A stretch of DNA of 64,000 nt from Chitinophagales bacterium. GTDB taxonomy: Bacteria; Bacteroidota; Bacteroidia; Chitinophagales; Chitinophagaceae. Under the pieces are notes generated by a model that was given only the letters and a program-made list of their open reading frames with translations, did no database searches and had not been told where the DNA came from. The position numbers and the translations under genes are program-made. Position 1 is the first letter of the stretch. Every line of letters starts with the position of its first letter. Positions 44,302-53,350 of this stretch are shown one piece after another. The stretch is taken from assembly GCA_020636575.1 (NCBI GenBank), contig JACJXP010000004.1:62001-126000 (forward strand), written 5' to 3'.

Positions 44302-44877
44302 TTACGATCTTATAGAACGGAAAGAAGCAGATAATGGAACTTTCTCTAATACAAATTTGTCAAACTGATTTATTTCACTTTGTGTAGAAAAAAGTCTTTT
44401 AGGTATTAAATAAGCACTTTCTGAATTGGTATATAAATAAAAATGGTTTTCAGAAACTGCATATTTAGTGACGGATTCCCATTTTAAATATGACGTAGAC
44501 CCCTGAATGGTTATACTAATTTGCTCATCAGTTAATTCAAAGTCTCTTTCATAAAGCAAATTTTGATTGTCTTCTGTTTCAATAAATTTCCTTGCTCTTT
44601 TCTTTAATCTGTAGGGGACGTTATAATAATTTAATAAAACAACAATGAATAAAGAAATAGAGAATAATATTAAAAGTACTTCAAGGTTTCTTTTTCTTGG
44701 TGGCCCTATTTTCTCTAAAACAAGATAGGTCGCAACCATAATTAACGCAGAGAATAAGGTGTTATTTATAAGAAATTTCTGCTTTGTTTTCTTTTGCCAG
44801 GGGGCATCCCATGCAGTAAATAATGAATATTCTTCATATTCTTCAAGTGTGAGGCTGTATTTGAAGTGGTACGACAT
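44302..44877 (-). CDS. YcxB-like membrane protein
   Basis: From ATG 44877 the protein has 191 residues. The N-terminal YSLTLEEYEEYSLFTAWDAPWQ is a cytosolic segment, followed by two TM helices (about 37-95). The C-terminal domain (DEQISITIQGSTSYLKWESVTKYAVSENHFYLYT...) matches the YcxB-like family, which resembles a small PH-like beta domain. The upstream in-frame extension is the out-of-frame Lys/Arg-rich tail of topA and is rejected. The start is 7 bases past the topA stop, so the two are likely co-transcribed. Confidence 0.85.
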   Translation of the reverse strand: MSYHFKYSLTLEEYEEYSLFTAWDAPWQKKTKQKFLINNTLFSALIMVATYLVLEKIGPPRKRNLEVLLILFSISLFIVVLLNYYNVPYRLKKRARKFIETEDNQNLLYERDFELTDEQISITIQGSTSYLKWESVTKYAVSENHFYLYTNSESAYLIPKRLFSTQSEINQFDKFVLEKVPLSASFRSIRS

Positions 44878-44884
44878 CTTTTCT

Positions 44885-47464
44885 TTACTTCTTCTTCGCA
44901 GCCTTTTTCTTTGTCGCAGCTTTCTTTTTTGGAGCAGCCTTCTTTTTGGCGAGGGCTTTCTCTTTTTTGGCAAAAGCGCCGGGCATTTCTGCCTCAATAA
45001 ACTTCTTTACATCTTCTAAGGTAAACTCGGCCGCTTCTTCAGGAGTATAACGGGTATCATCAGCTTTTTTGGGCAGCCTTATTTTCTTTTTGCCAAATTT
45101 TATTATAGGTGCCCAACGATCATTCTCTACAGAAATATTTTCTTCGGGCCAGCGGTGGATATAGCGGTTGGCTTCTTTCTTGATCTTGGCATCTATCAGT
45201 TCATCCATTTCTTTTTGCGATAGCTCTGCAAAATTGTACCGCTTTGGTACATTAATGAACATGCCATCCCATTTAATAAAAGGGCCAAAACGTCCTGTGC
45301 CTTTGGTAATAGGTTTGCCATCATAAGTTCCCACAGGCGCATCCGCTTTTTGTTTCTCCTTTATATAATGGATAGCTTTTTCCAGGTCAACAGTAGAAAG
45401 ATCAGTACCTCTTGGAACGGAAACAAAATCATCACCCCATTTTACATAAGGCCCAAAGCGGCCGACACCTACGGATACATCTTTTTCTTCGTATTGTCCC
45501 ATAGTGCCCTGTGCCGCAAACAATTTCATGGCATCTTCAAAACTGATCGTTTCTATGCTAAAGCCTGTTGGTATTTTGGCAAAGCGGGGCTTTTCTTCTT
45601 CATCAGCACTGCCGATCTGTATCATCGGGCCATAGCGTCCCATCCGGGCTACTACAGGTTTGCCACTTTCAGGATCAACGCCCAGTTCTCTTTCACCCTT
45701 GGCCCTTTCAGCAGTTTCAATGGTTTTTTCTACATCCTTTTTAAAAGGGCTGTAAAAATCATCGATCATTTCATTCCACTTCATTTTTCCTTCCGCCACT
45801 TCATCAAATTCCTGTTCGATCCTCGCCGTGAAATTATAATCCATAATATCGTCGAAATACTGTTTTAAAAAATCAGTAACGACCAACCCCAGATCAGAAG
45901 GGAATAGTTTTGATTTTTCAGCGCCGGTTATTTCACTGTCTAATTTTTTACTCACTTCATTTTTTTGAAGTGTATATACGGTATAAAAACGTTCCACACC
46001 TTCTTTCTCTCTTTTTTCTACATAACCTCTTTTCAATATCGTGGAAATAGTGGGTGCATAAGTGGAAGGTCTTCCTATTCCCAGTTCTTCTAATTTCTTT
46101 ACCAACGAAGCTTCTGTAAAGCGGGAAGGAGGGCGGGTAAAACGTTCTGTTGCCATCATTTCTTTCAATGGCAATTGCTGTCCAACGGTAAGCGGTGGCA
46201 GCATCCCTTCATTTGTTTCTTCTTCTTCGTCATCATCTTTACCTTCTCGGTACACTTTTAGAAAGCCATCAAACTTTAATACTTCACCAGTTGCTGATAG
46301 CTCCTCCTTATTAGTAGAAATTTCAATTTTCGCAGTTGTCTTTTCCAGCTCAGCGTCCGCCATCTGGCAGGCCATGGTTCTTTTCCAGATCAGTTCATAC
46401 AATCGCTGCCAGTCGGGGTCACTTACTTCTGTGTTGTTCATGTAAGTAGGTCGGATGGCCTCATGCGCTTCCTGGGCACTTTCATTCTTTGTTTTGTACT
46501 TCCGGAACTGGTGATACTTTTCACCATACATACTTTTAACGGTATTGGTAATATCTCCCAATGCAGTATTACTCAGGTTTACACTATCCGTACGCATATA
46601 AGTGATATAACCATTCTCATACAACTTTTGTGCAATAAGCATGGTACGGGATACGCCATAACCTAATTTCCTTGATGCTTCCTGTTGCAGTGTTGAAGTA
46701 GTGAAGGGTGGAGCAGGGGAACGTTTGCCCGGTTTTACCTGTATATCTGCTACTTTATAATCAGCGCCGATACAGCCATTCAAAAATGATTCTGCATCTT
46801 CAGCCGAATTTTGTTTTTTGCCCTCAGCTTTAAAGGTTACGTTTTTGTCGCCAACATCCTTCGCAGTAAAAAAAGCTTCTATTTTAAAACTGCTGACAGG
46901 GTTAAAAGCATTGATCTCTCTTTCCCTTTCTGCAATAAGCCGCACAGCCACACTTTGCACACGGCCGGCGCTTAAATTATTTCTTACGCTGATCTTTCTC
47001 CATAAAACGGGGCTGAGCTCAAAACCAACGATACGGTCAAGCACCCGGCGGGCCTGCTGTGCCATTACCAGGTTCATATCCAGTTTTCTTGGATTTTCCA
47101 CTGCCGACTGAATAGCCGGTTTGGTGATCTCATTAAAGACAATACGTTTTGTGCTTTTAGGGTCTAATCCCAGCACTTCACATAAATGCCAGCTGATGGC
47201 TTCTCCCTCACGGTCCTCATCCGTTGCCAGCCATACTTCGCCGCTTTTTTTGGCCAGGCTCTTCAGGTCGTTAACAACCTTTTCTTTTTCGGGAGGTATA
47301 ATATAGGTAGGCTGAAATTTTTTCTCAATATCAATCCCCATTCCGGCTTTCTGCAGGTCACGGATATGACCAAAACAGCTTTTCACCTGGAAGTCTTTTC
47401 CAAGGATCTTTTCAATTGTTTTTGCTTTCGCAGGGCTCTCGACTATCAGTAAATTTTTTGCCAT
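44885..47464 (-). CDS. topA: DNA topoisomerase I (type IA)
   Basis: An 859-residue enzyme that relaxes negative supercoils. The TOPRIM domain starts at residue 1 (LLIVESPAKAKTIEKIL) with ATDEDREGEAISWHL as the acidic metal site. The active Tyr lies in GYITYMRTDSVNLS. The RPSTYAPTISTIL block is conserved. The C-terminus has several topoisomerase C-terminal repeats of the zinc-less type (GRFGPYVKWGDDFVSVP, GRFGPFIKWDGMFINVP) and no Cys4 fingers, as usual in Bacteroidota. The final 40 residues are an Ala/Lys-rich tail that should bind DNA non-specifically. Confidence 0.95.
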   Translation of the reverse strand: MAKNLLIVESPAKAKTIEKILGKDFQVKSCFGHIRDLQKAGMGIDIEKKFQPTYIIPPEKEKVVNDLKSLAKKSGEVWLATDEDREGEAISWHLCEVLGLDPKSTKRIVFNEITKPAIQSAVENPRKLDMNLVMAQQARRVLDRIVGFELSPVLWRKISVRNNLSAGRVQSVAVRLIAEREREINAFNPVSSFKIEAFFTAKDVGDKNVTFKAEGKKQNSAEDAESFLNGCIGADYKVADIQVKPGKRSPAPPFTTSTLQQEASRKLGYGVSRTMLIAQKLYENGYITYMRTDSVNLSNTALGDITNTVKSMYGEKYHQFRKYKTKNESAQEAHEAIRPTYMNNTEVSDPDWQRLYELIWKRTMACQMADAELEKTTAKIEISTNKEELSATGEVLKFDGFLKVYREGKDDDEEEETNEGMLPPLTVGQQLPLKEMMATERFTRPPSRFTEASLVKKLEELGIGRPSTYAPTISTILKRGYVEKREKEGVERFYTVYTLQKNEVSKKLDSEITGAEKSKLFPSDLGLVVTDFLKQYFDDIMDYNFTARIEQEFDEVAEGKMKWNEMIDDFYSPFKKDVEKTIETAERAKGERELGVDPESGKPVVARMGRYGPMIQIGSADEEEKPRFAKIPTGFSIETISFEDAMKLFAAQGTMGQYEEKDVSVGVGRFGPYVKWGDDFVSVPRGTDLSTVDLEKAIHYIKEKQKADAPVGTYDGKPITKGTGRFGPFIKWDGMFINVPKRYNFAELSQKEMDELIDAKIKKEANRYIHRWPEENISVENDRWAPIIKFGKKKIRLPKKADDTRYTPEEAAEFTLEDVKKFIEAEMPGAFAKKEKALAKKKAAPKKKAATKKKAAKKK

Positions 47465-47607
47465 ATAGGTTGCTTATCAAGCCATTCTACTGCCTTTAAG
47501 TGGCCGCAAGTTAGGGCAAGGATAATAAAAAAAATTGTATTCCCTAATTTGTTAGTATTGTAATAGGTATAAAAAAAGGGTGATTACGGTTCATTAAAAA
47601 GGTAAAA

Positions 47608-48228
47608 TCACCGGATATGTGACATAAAAAAAGCAGCCACTTTCTTTGCCCATCGCTGGTAATCTTTGCCGGATGGGTGTAATCCATCAGCCGTTAATAA
47701 GGTGTGATCATCAGCGGCTTCACGGGTCAACGGAGTAATATCTATATAATATATATGGTGATCTTTTGCTATCTGTTTATTGGCTGCATTGTATGCATCA
47801 ATCTCAGTAGCTATTTGATTGCTGTCCCTGTCTTTTGCAAACGGAGTTACTCCCCAATCAGGAATAGAAAGAATAACAACATTATTATGTTGATTGCCCG
47901 CAAAGCGAATAGCTTTTTTTAACAAGCCTTCAAATTCAGTTTTATATTCTTCAACAGAACGGCCACGGTATTGATTATTGACACCAATGAGCAGACTCAC
48001 AAAATCATAAGACCCTTTAAATGGCTCATCTTTTCCTGATTCAAGAATGCCTGTTTCCAGTTCATGTGTTGTCCAGCCGGTTTTGGCAATAATGCGTGGC
48101 GGGGCTAAATGAATGCCTTGTTCAATCAAAATGCGGTGAACCTGGTTGGGAAAATTCTCTTCAGGAGGTACCAATTCACCAATGGTATATGAATCACCCA
48201 GGGCCAGGTAGCTGAGTTCTTTTTGCAT
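47608..48228 (-). CDS. SGNH/GDSL hydrolase
   Basis: A 206-residue SGNH esterase fold. Block I is LALGDSYTIGE with nucleophile Ser, block III is LIGVNNQYRG with the oxyanion Asn, and block V is LTADGLHPSGKDY with Asp and His of the triad. There is no signal peptide, so it should act in the cytosol. The family includes thioesterases, lysophospholipases and acetyl-esterases. It stands alone, divergent from the DUF2520 gene. Confidence 0.9.
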   Translation of the reverse strand: MQKELSYLALGDSYTIGELVPPEENFPNQVHRILIEQGIHLAPPRIIAKTGWTTHELETGILESGKDEPFKGSYDFVSLLIGVNNQYRGRSVEEYKTEFEGLLKKAIRFAGNQHNNVVILSIPDWGVTPFAKDRDSNQIATEIDAYNAANKQIAKDHHIYYIDITPLTREAADDHTLLTADGLHPSGKDYQRWAKKVAAFFMSHIR

Positions 48229-48341
48229 TTTCAGATATTACTTGATCTCAATGATAAAGAAAATGAATAAATTCAATATGATCTTAATTAGTTGAATGGT
48301 TTTGTTTGTATTGCTAGAAAATTGAATTTTGTAAAATAAAT

Positions 48342-49103
48342 ATGAGAATAGTTATTATAGGTACCGGTAATGCAGCTTCAGTACTCGGCAGAAAATTTAA
48401 AGCTGCCGGTCATAGCATTGTACAGGTGTATGGAAGAAATACATCTGCAGCCAGCAAGCTGGCTTATGAATGGGATACGGATTCAACTAACTACATCAGC
48501 CTGATCACAAAAGAAGCCGATGTTTATATTATCGCCGTTCAGGATGATGCTATTGCAGAAGTGGTAAAAGAATTACAATTACCCGGCAAAGTAGTGGCAC
48601 ATACGGCTGCTTCAGTACCTAAAGAAGTGTTGGCAGGTGTTACTGATCATTATGGTGTGTTTTACCCATTGCAAAGTTTGCGAAAGGAGGTTGCTGAATT
48701 GCCGGATATTCCCATTTTTACTGATGGAAGCGATGAAAAAGCTACAAAGCAATTGGAAAAACTGGCAACGTCAATTGCAGGGGATAATGTGTCAAAAGCC
48801 GGCAATGATGACAGAAGAAAAATGCATGTAGCGGCTGTGGTGGTCAATAATTTCACCAATCATTTATTTGCACTGGCTGAAGATTATTGTAAAAAGGAAG
48901 GCCTGGATTTTCAACAGTTGATCCCGTTGATAGAAGAAACGATATCCCGCTTAAGATCGGCGTCTCCTTCTAAAACACAAACCGGACCGGCCATCAGGCA
49001 TGACAGGGAAACCATTCAACAACACCTTGAGTTGTTGAATGATCATCCTCAACTGAAAAATGTCTATTTACTCCTTACAGAAAGTATACAGCAGTGGAAA
49101 TAA
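48342..49103 (+). CDS. Rossmann-like DUF2520 protein
   Basis: The N-terminal Rossmann fold has VIIGTGNAASVLGRKFKAAGH (NADP-binding glycine loop), then the F420-oxidoreductase-like pattern ADVYIIAVQDDAI. The C-terminal helical DUF2520 domain includes RRKMHVAAVVVNNFTNHLFALA and a TGPAIRHDRETI block. The overall layout resembles pyrroline-5-carboxylate or ketopantoate reductases, but the reaction is unknown. In Bacteroidota it often lies near kdsC and maf, as here. Confidence 0.88.
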   Translation: MRIVIIGTGNAASVLGRKFKAAGHSIVQVYGRNTSAASKLAYEWDTDSTNYISLITKEADVYIIAVQDDAIAEVVKELQLPGKVVAHTAASVPKEVLAGVTDHYGVFYPLQSLRKEVAELPDIPIFTDGSDEKATKQLEKLATSIAGDNVSKAGNDDRRKMHVAAVVVNNFTNHLFALAEDYCKKEGLDFQQLIPLIEETISRLRSASPSKTQTGPAIRHDRETIQQHLELLNDHPQLKNVYLLLTESIQQWK

Positions 49104-49143
49104 CCTTTTCCCGAACAAGTAAATGCCTTCATTGTTTTACCAT

Positions 49144-49151
49144 TATTTTTG
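49144..49151 (+). promoter_or_regulatory. -7 promoter element (TATTTTTG)
   Basis: TATTTTTG matches TAnnTTTG and lies 44 bases before the ferredoxin start. A -33 element at the usual spacing is not evident. Confidence 0.45.
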
Positions 49152-49195
49152 CAGCCTGTTACTGAAAAGTAGCAATTGAAACGAAAAACGACGAA

Positions 49196-49531
49196 ATGTA
49201 TACGATCAAATTCAATTTTGAACAAAAAGACCTTGAAACCCTTACCCTTGAGAATGTAGAAGCCGGGCAGACCTTGCTGGAAATTGCACTCAAAAACGAT
49301 ATTGAACTACATCATAATTGCGGTGGGGTGTGTGCCTGTACCACCTGCCATCTTTACATAGAAAAAGGAATGGATTATATCGATGAGATAACAGACAGGG
49401 AAGAGGATTTTATTGACAGGGCTGTGAATCCAAGGCTTAATTCAAGATTAGGATGCCAGTCATTATTAAATGATGGGTCAGGTGATATTGAAGTAACGAT
49501 ACCTGACCAGACACAATTTTTGGGAGAATAG
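49196..49531 (+). CDS. fdx: 2Fe-2S ferredoxin (adrenodoxin/Isc type)
   Basis: A 111-residue plant/adrenodoxin-type ferredoxin. The cluster ligands are Cys42, Cys48 and Cys51 in HNCGGVCACTTCHLY (C-x5-C-x2-C) and Cys87 in RLGCQ. Wording and length fit the Isc-linked ferredoxin that donates electrons during Fe-S cluster assembly. That role is supported by iscX 87 bases downstream; other isc genes are not in the window. Confidence 0.92.
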   Translation: MYTIKFNFEQKDLETLTLENVEAGQTLLEIALKNDIELHHNCGGVCACTTCHLYIEKGMDYIDEITDREEDFIDRAVNPRLNSRLGCQSLLNDGSGDIEVTIPDQTQFLGE

Positions 49532-49545
49532 AAAGGAAATAAGAG

Positions 49546-49602
49546 GTCAGATTTATGAAGTCTGAATGCTGGCCTCGTCAAAATAATATTCAGACTTCTG
49601 AC
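49546..49602. repeat. Long inverted repeat between fdx and iscX
   Basis: GAAGTCTGAAT (49557-49567) pairs perfectly with ATTCAGACTTC (49588-49598), and the outer GTCAGA (49546-49551) can pair instead with TCTGAC (49597-49602). No T-run follows. It may protect or process the mRNA or reduce transcription into iscX. Confidence 0.55.
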
Positions 49603-49618
49603 ATCAGACAATAGAATT

Positions 49619-49858
49619 ATGAGTCATTTTGAACCACCGATACACTGGAACGATTATGAAGACATCGCATTAAAACTATACGAACGTTTTGGTGATGATT
49701 TTAATGAAGGAAAAATTTATCGGATCCGGTTTACGGATCTGTTGGAATGGGTGTTGGAGATCCCTGGCTTTGTAGGCAAAAGAGAAGAATCGAATGAAGG
49801 CCACCTGGAGATGATCCAAAGCAGTTGGGTATACGAATGGAGAGATAATCAAAAGTAA
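49619..49858 (+). CDS. iscX: Fe-S cluster assembly protein IscX
   Basis: A 79-residue, acidic protein. IHWNDYEDIALKLYERFGD at the start and FTDLLEWVLEIPGF followed by the C-terminal ESNEGHLEMIQSSWVYEW are the IscX (YfhJ) signatures. IscX binds IscS and modulates cluster assembly and iron supply. It follows a ferredoxin, as in many isc operons, and precedes kdsC by 17 bases. Confidence 0.92.
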   Translation: MSHFEPPIHWNDYEDIALKLYERFGDDFNEGKIYRIRFTDLLEWVLEIPGFVGKREESNEGHLEMIQSSWVYEWRDNQK

Positions 49859-49875
49859 TTTGCAAATCTTCCTGC

Positions 49876-50397
49876 ATGAATGTTCTCGAACTTTTTAAAC
49901 CGATCACCACATTTATTTTTGATGTAGATGGAGTGCTGACCGATGGTACAGTGTTGGTGATGAACGGAAACCTGCAGGCCCGTCGTATGAATATTAAAGA
50001 TGGATTTGCCCTGCAAATGGCGGTTACACAGGGTTACCGGGTCAAGATCATATCCGGTGGTAACTCACCGGAAGTACTACAAAGACTGGATAGATTGGGC
50101 GTTACAGATGTTATGATGTCGGTTTCTGATAAAGCAGCCGTGATAAAGGAGTATATGATGGCAAATGATCTTCGCAAAGAAGAGATATTATACATGGGCG
50201 ATGATATGCCGGATGTTGCTGCCTTACAGGAGGCAGGACTTGCCTGCTGCCCTGCTGATGGCGTACCTGAAGTAAAACAGGTTTCCCATTACATTTCTCC
50301 CTATAATGGTGGTTTTGCCTGCGCCAGGGATGTGATAGAAAAAGTGATGAAACTCCAGGATAAATGGGAATACAGTCCGGATATTACTTCCCGGTGA
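49876..50397 (+). CDS. kdsC: 3-deoxy-D-manno-octulosonate 8-phosphate phosphatase (KdsC-like HAD)
   Basis: A 173-residue capless HAD phosphatase of the tetrameric type. Motif I is FDVDGVLTDG (Asp16, Asp18), motif II is KIISGGNSPEV, and motif III/IV is YMGDDMPDVAALQEAG. The C-terminal ISPYNGGFACARDVIEKVM fits KdsC, which makes free Kdo for lipopolysaccharide. Close HAD relatives act on other sugar phosphates, so the exact substrate is inferred. Confidence 0.88.
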   Translation: MNVLELFKPITTFIFDVDGVLTDGTVLVMNGNLQARRMNIKDGFALQMAVTQGYRVKIISGGNSPEVLQRLDRLGVTDVMMSVSDKAAVIKEYMMANDLRKEEILYMGDDMPDVAALQEAGLACCPADGVPEVKQVSHYISPYNGGFACARDVIEKVMKLQDKWEYSPDITSR

Positions 50398-50460
50398 TAG
50401 TTTTCTACCAATGACTTCACTTTTTATACTTCTCATTGTATCTTTCGGTAAACTTTTACC

Positions 50461-51390
50461 ATGAGATTGATAATAGGCTTTTTTCGGTTGATCCGCCTAC
50501 CCAATCTCATTTTTATTGCATTAACGCAGGTTCTTTTCCAGGTTTGTGTTTATCAGTCCTTAGCTGGTTTACCTGATAAGTGGTTGCCAGAAACAGGGTT
50601 TATTTTACTCTTATTTGCATCATTATTTATTGCCGCTGCGGGATATATCATCAACGATTATTTTGATATCAATATCGATGAGATCAATAAACCTGGTAAA
50701 ATGGTGGTGGACAAAGTGATCAACCGCCGCTGGGCCATTGCCTGGCATTTTGTACTCAGTTTTGCCGGCATTGTTTTAACAGTATTGGCAGTTCCCGTCT
50801 TGGAAAAATGGTATTTGATCGTGGCGAATATTTTTTGTGTGTTATTGTTATGGTTTTATTCAACCCGTTTTAAAAAGCAACTGCTTACAGGTAACGTTAT
50901 TATCTCTTTATTGACCGCCTGGACCATATTGATCATATTTTATTCAAAAACCGGGGCAGGATTTGTAAACCAGGAAGTAAATTATCATCGTTTTTTCCGG
51001 GTCGCTTTCTTATACGCCGGGTTTGCATTTATTAGTTCACTTATACGGGAGGCTATCAAGGATATGGAAGATATGCCGGGTGATGCAAAATATAAATGCA
51101 GGACGATGCCGATTGTATGGGGTGTCAATACCACAAAAGTTTATGTAGCCGTATGGCTGATCGTATTACTGGCCATACTCGTTGTGGTACAGGTGTATAT
51201 ATTGGAGTTTAAGAAATGGTGGTTTGCAGTAGTTTTTTGTGTACTGGCAATTATAGTTCCGCTTGTATATATCTTTTATAAATTGTTTGGCGCAAATACG
51301 GTCAATGATTTTCATAAGTTAAGCAGGTGGATAAAAGGGGTGATGCTTGCGGGGATACTTTCAATGATCTTCTTTTATATTTATTTATGA
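50461..51390 (+). CDS. UbiA family prenyltransferase (geranylgeranylglycerol-phosphate synthase-like)
   Basis: A 309-residue membrane protein with about nine TM helices. The prenyl-diphosphate metal motif is NDYFDINIDEINKPGKM (NDxxDxxxD type) and the second Asp-rich site is EAIKDMEDMPGDAKYKCRTMP. Motif wording resembles the archaeal-like geranylgeranylglycerol-phosphate geranylgeranyltransferase group of UbiA proteins found in Bacteroidota rather than MenA or UbiA. The product is unknown. Its stop overlaps the maf start as ATGA, so the two are translationally coupled. Confidence 0.87.
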   Translation: MRLIIGFFRLIRLPNLIFIALTQVLFQVCVYQSLAGLPDKWLPETGFILLLFASLFIAAAGYIINDYFDINIDEINKPGKMVVDKVINRRWAIAWHFVLSFAGIVLTVLAVPVLEKWYLIVANIFCVLLLWFYSTRFKKQLLTGNVIISLLTAWTILIIFYSKTGAGFVNQEVNYHRFFRVAFLYAGFAFISSLIREAIKDMEDMPGDAKYKCRTMPIVWGVNTTKVYVAVWLIVLLAILVVVQVYILEFKKWWFAVVFCVLAIIVPLVYIFYKLFGANTVNDFHKLSRWIKGVMLAGILSMIFFYIYL

Positions 51391-51953
51391 GCAGGATAAT
51401 ACTGGCTTCCCAATCGCCCAGGAGAAAACAATTATTGAAATGGGCAGAAATACCTTTTGAAGTGAAGGTAAGTGAGACAGATGAAACCTTTCCCCCGGAA
51501 CTTGCACCCGAAGAAATAGCTGTACATATAGCAAGGAATAAAGCGATTGCTGTCCAGGAAAGTTGTGAGCAGGATGATATCATTATTGCAGCAGACACCA
51601 TTGTTGTGTTAAATGACAATATAATCGGTAAGCCTGTTCACCGGGAAGATGCGGTAAGTATGTTGCTGGCTCTTTCAGGTGAAGAACATCGGGTGATCAC
51701 AGGGGTTGTGATACGAAAAGGAGAGAAGGAGTCCGCTTTTGCTGACGTTACGGAAGTACAATTTTATGATCTCACAGAAAAGGAGATAGAATTTTATGTG
51801 GATCAGTATAAACCTTATGATAAGGCCGGTGCCTATGCCATACAGGAATGGATCGGAGTGATAGGTATCAGATCCATTAGCGGTGATTTTTATAATGTGA
51901 TGGGGTTGCCTGTGAGCAAGGTAGTGAGGGAGTTGAGAAAGTTTATTAGTTAA
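51387..51953 (+). CDS. maf: Maf-type nucleoside triphosphate pyrophosphatase
   Basis: From ATG 51387 (overlapping the previous stop as ATGA) the 188-residue protein has the Maf signature ILASQSPRRKQLLKWA, the catalytic Asp in IIAADTIVVLND, GKPVHREDAVSMLLALSGEEH, and YDKAGAYAIQEWIGVIGI. Maf proteins hydrolyse dTTP/UTP or modified nucleotides. In-frame codons further upstream lie inside the UbiA gene and are rejected as start. Confidence 0.93.
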   Translation: MSRIILASQSPRRKQLLKWAEIPFEVKVSETDETFPPELAPEEIAVHIARNKAIAVQESCEQDDIIIAADTIVVLNDNIIGKPVHREDAVSMLLALSGEEHRVITGVVIRKGEKESAFADVTEVQFYDLTEKEIEFYVDQYKPYDKAGAYAIQEWIGVIGIRSISGDFYNVMGLPVSKVVRELRKFIS

Positions 51954-52046
51954 TTTATTTATTAGGTTATAGTGGGTTCGAATTTTCTATTTCTTTCAGG
52001 TGTTTAAACTAACTTAATACCCAGTTAACTAATTAACCAGTAAACC

Positions 52047-53324
52047 ATGATCTCAGAACGACTGCTTCAATTCATCTGGCAGTTTCAATATTTCGATAAA
52101 GCCGATCTTTTCTCCTCGGATGGAGAACTGGTCAAAGTACAATATGCAGGCCATTATAATACCAACCAGGGGCCTGATTTTCTAAATGCAAAAATTGTAA
52201 TTGGTAAAACAACATGGGCCGGTGCGGTGGAATTGCATATTCTTTCTTCAGACTGGAAGAGGCATAAACACCAAACTGATAAAAATTATCAGAATGTTAT
52301 TCTTCATGTGGTTTGGGAAAAAGATGATAGCAATGGGAATATACCCGTATTGGAGTTGAAAGGAAGGGTATCCGGAATATTGCTCAGGAGATATGAAACA
52401 TTAATGACCCGTTCAGCTTTTATTCCCTGTGAGAACCTGGTATCTTCTGTAAAAACGATCACCTGGAATAGCTGGAAAGAAAGACTGTTGGCTGAACGAT
52501 TGATGCGAAAAGCAAAAACGGCAGATCAGTTTCTGAAAGAGAACAAAAACCATTGGGAAGAAACTTTCTGGTGGATGCTTGCCCGAAACTTTGGGATGAA
52601 AGTAAACACAGATGCCTTTGAGGCAGTGGCAAGATCGATCCCGGTCAATATTCTTGCAAAACACAAAAATCAATTACAACAAATAGAAGCTTTGTTAATG
52701 GGACAGGCTGGTTTGTTGAATGAAAAGAGTAATAAAGAATTATCGAAGGATGGATATTATACCCTTTTACAAAGGGAGTATAAATTCTTAAAAGAAAAAT
52801 ACGGACTAAAACCTGTTTATGAACCGGTACATTTTTTAAGGATGCGTCCGGGAAATTTTCCAACTATACGATTGGCGCAGCTGGCAGTATTGATACAAAA
52901 TTCCGTTCATCTTTTTTCCCGCATTCGTGAAGCGGAATCCATTAAAGAAGTGAAAAACCGGTTTGATGCTACTGCTAATGATTACTGGCATTATCATTAC
53001 AAATTTGGTGAAGCCGGTTCTTTTAAAAAGAAGAAACTGGGAGAATCGATGATTGAGAATATTATCATTAATACTATTTGCCCTATGTTGTTTGCTTATG
53101 GTAATTACCATAATGAACAGAAGCATAAGGATAAAGCGTTGAAATGGCTGGAACATACAAATGCTGAATTGAATAATATCACAAAAGGCTTTAGTAAACT
53201 GGGGATAGAAAACAAAAATGCTTTTGACAGCCAGGCGCTGATAGAATTAAAGAATGAGTATTGTAATAAAAAAAGCTGCCTGGAATGTGGCGTGGGTAAT
53301 GCGATACTTAAGTCAACTAAATAA
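52047..53324 (+). CDS. DUF2851 family protein
   Basis: A 425-residue cytosolic protein typical of Bacteroidota. The opening LLQFIWQFQYFDKADLFSSDG, then GPDFLNAKIVIGKTTWAGAVELHILSSDWKRHKH, is the DUF2851 signature and resembles a nuclease-like beta core. The C-terminal end has KKSCLECGVGNAIL with three Cys, perhaps a metal site. Function unknown. It lies 93 bases after maf and converges on the di-haem peroxidase. Confidence 0.87.
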   Translation: MISERLLQFIWQFQYFDKADLFSSDGELVKVQYAGHYNTNQGPDFLNAKIVIGKTTWAGAVELHILSSDWKRHKHQTDKNYQNVILHVVWEKDDSNGNIPVLELKGRVSGILLRRYETLMTRSAFIPCENLVSSVKTITWNSWKERLLAERLMRKAKTADQFLKENKNHWEETFWWMLARNFGMKVNTDAFEAVARSIPVNILAKHKNQLQQIEALLMGQAGLLNEKSNKELSKDGYYTLLQREYKFLKEKYGLKPVYEPVHFLRMRPGNFPTIRLAQLAVLIQNSVHLFSRIREAESIKEVKNRFDATANDYWHYHYKFGEAGSFKKKKLGESMIENIIINTICPMLFAYGNYHNEQKHKDKALKWLEHTNAELNNITKGFSKLGIENKNAFDSQALIELKNEYCNKKSCLECGVGNAILKSTK

Positions 53325-53350
53325 ATGCGAATAGTCAATAGCCGGTTTTG

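Noticed and set aside
44878..44997. Lys/Arg-rich N-terminal extension of the YcxB-like protein
   Set aside because: It is the topA C-terminal tail read in another frame; the ATG at 44877 starts the conserved protein.
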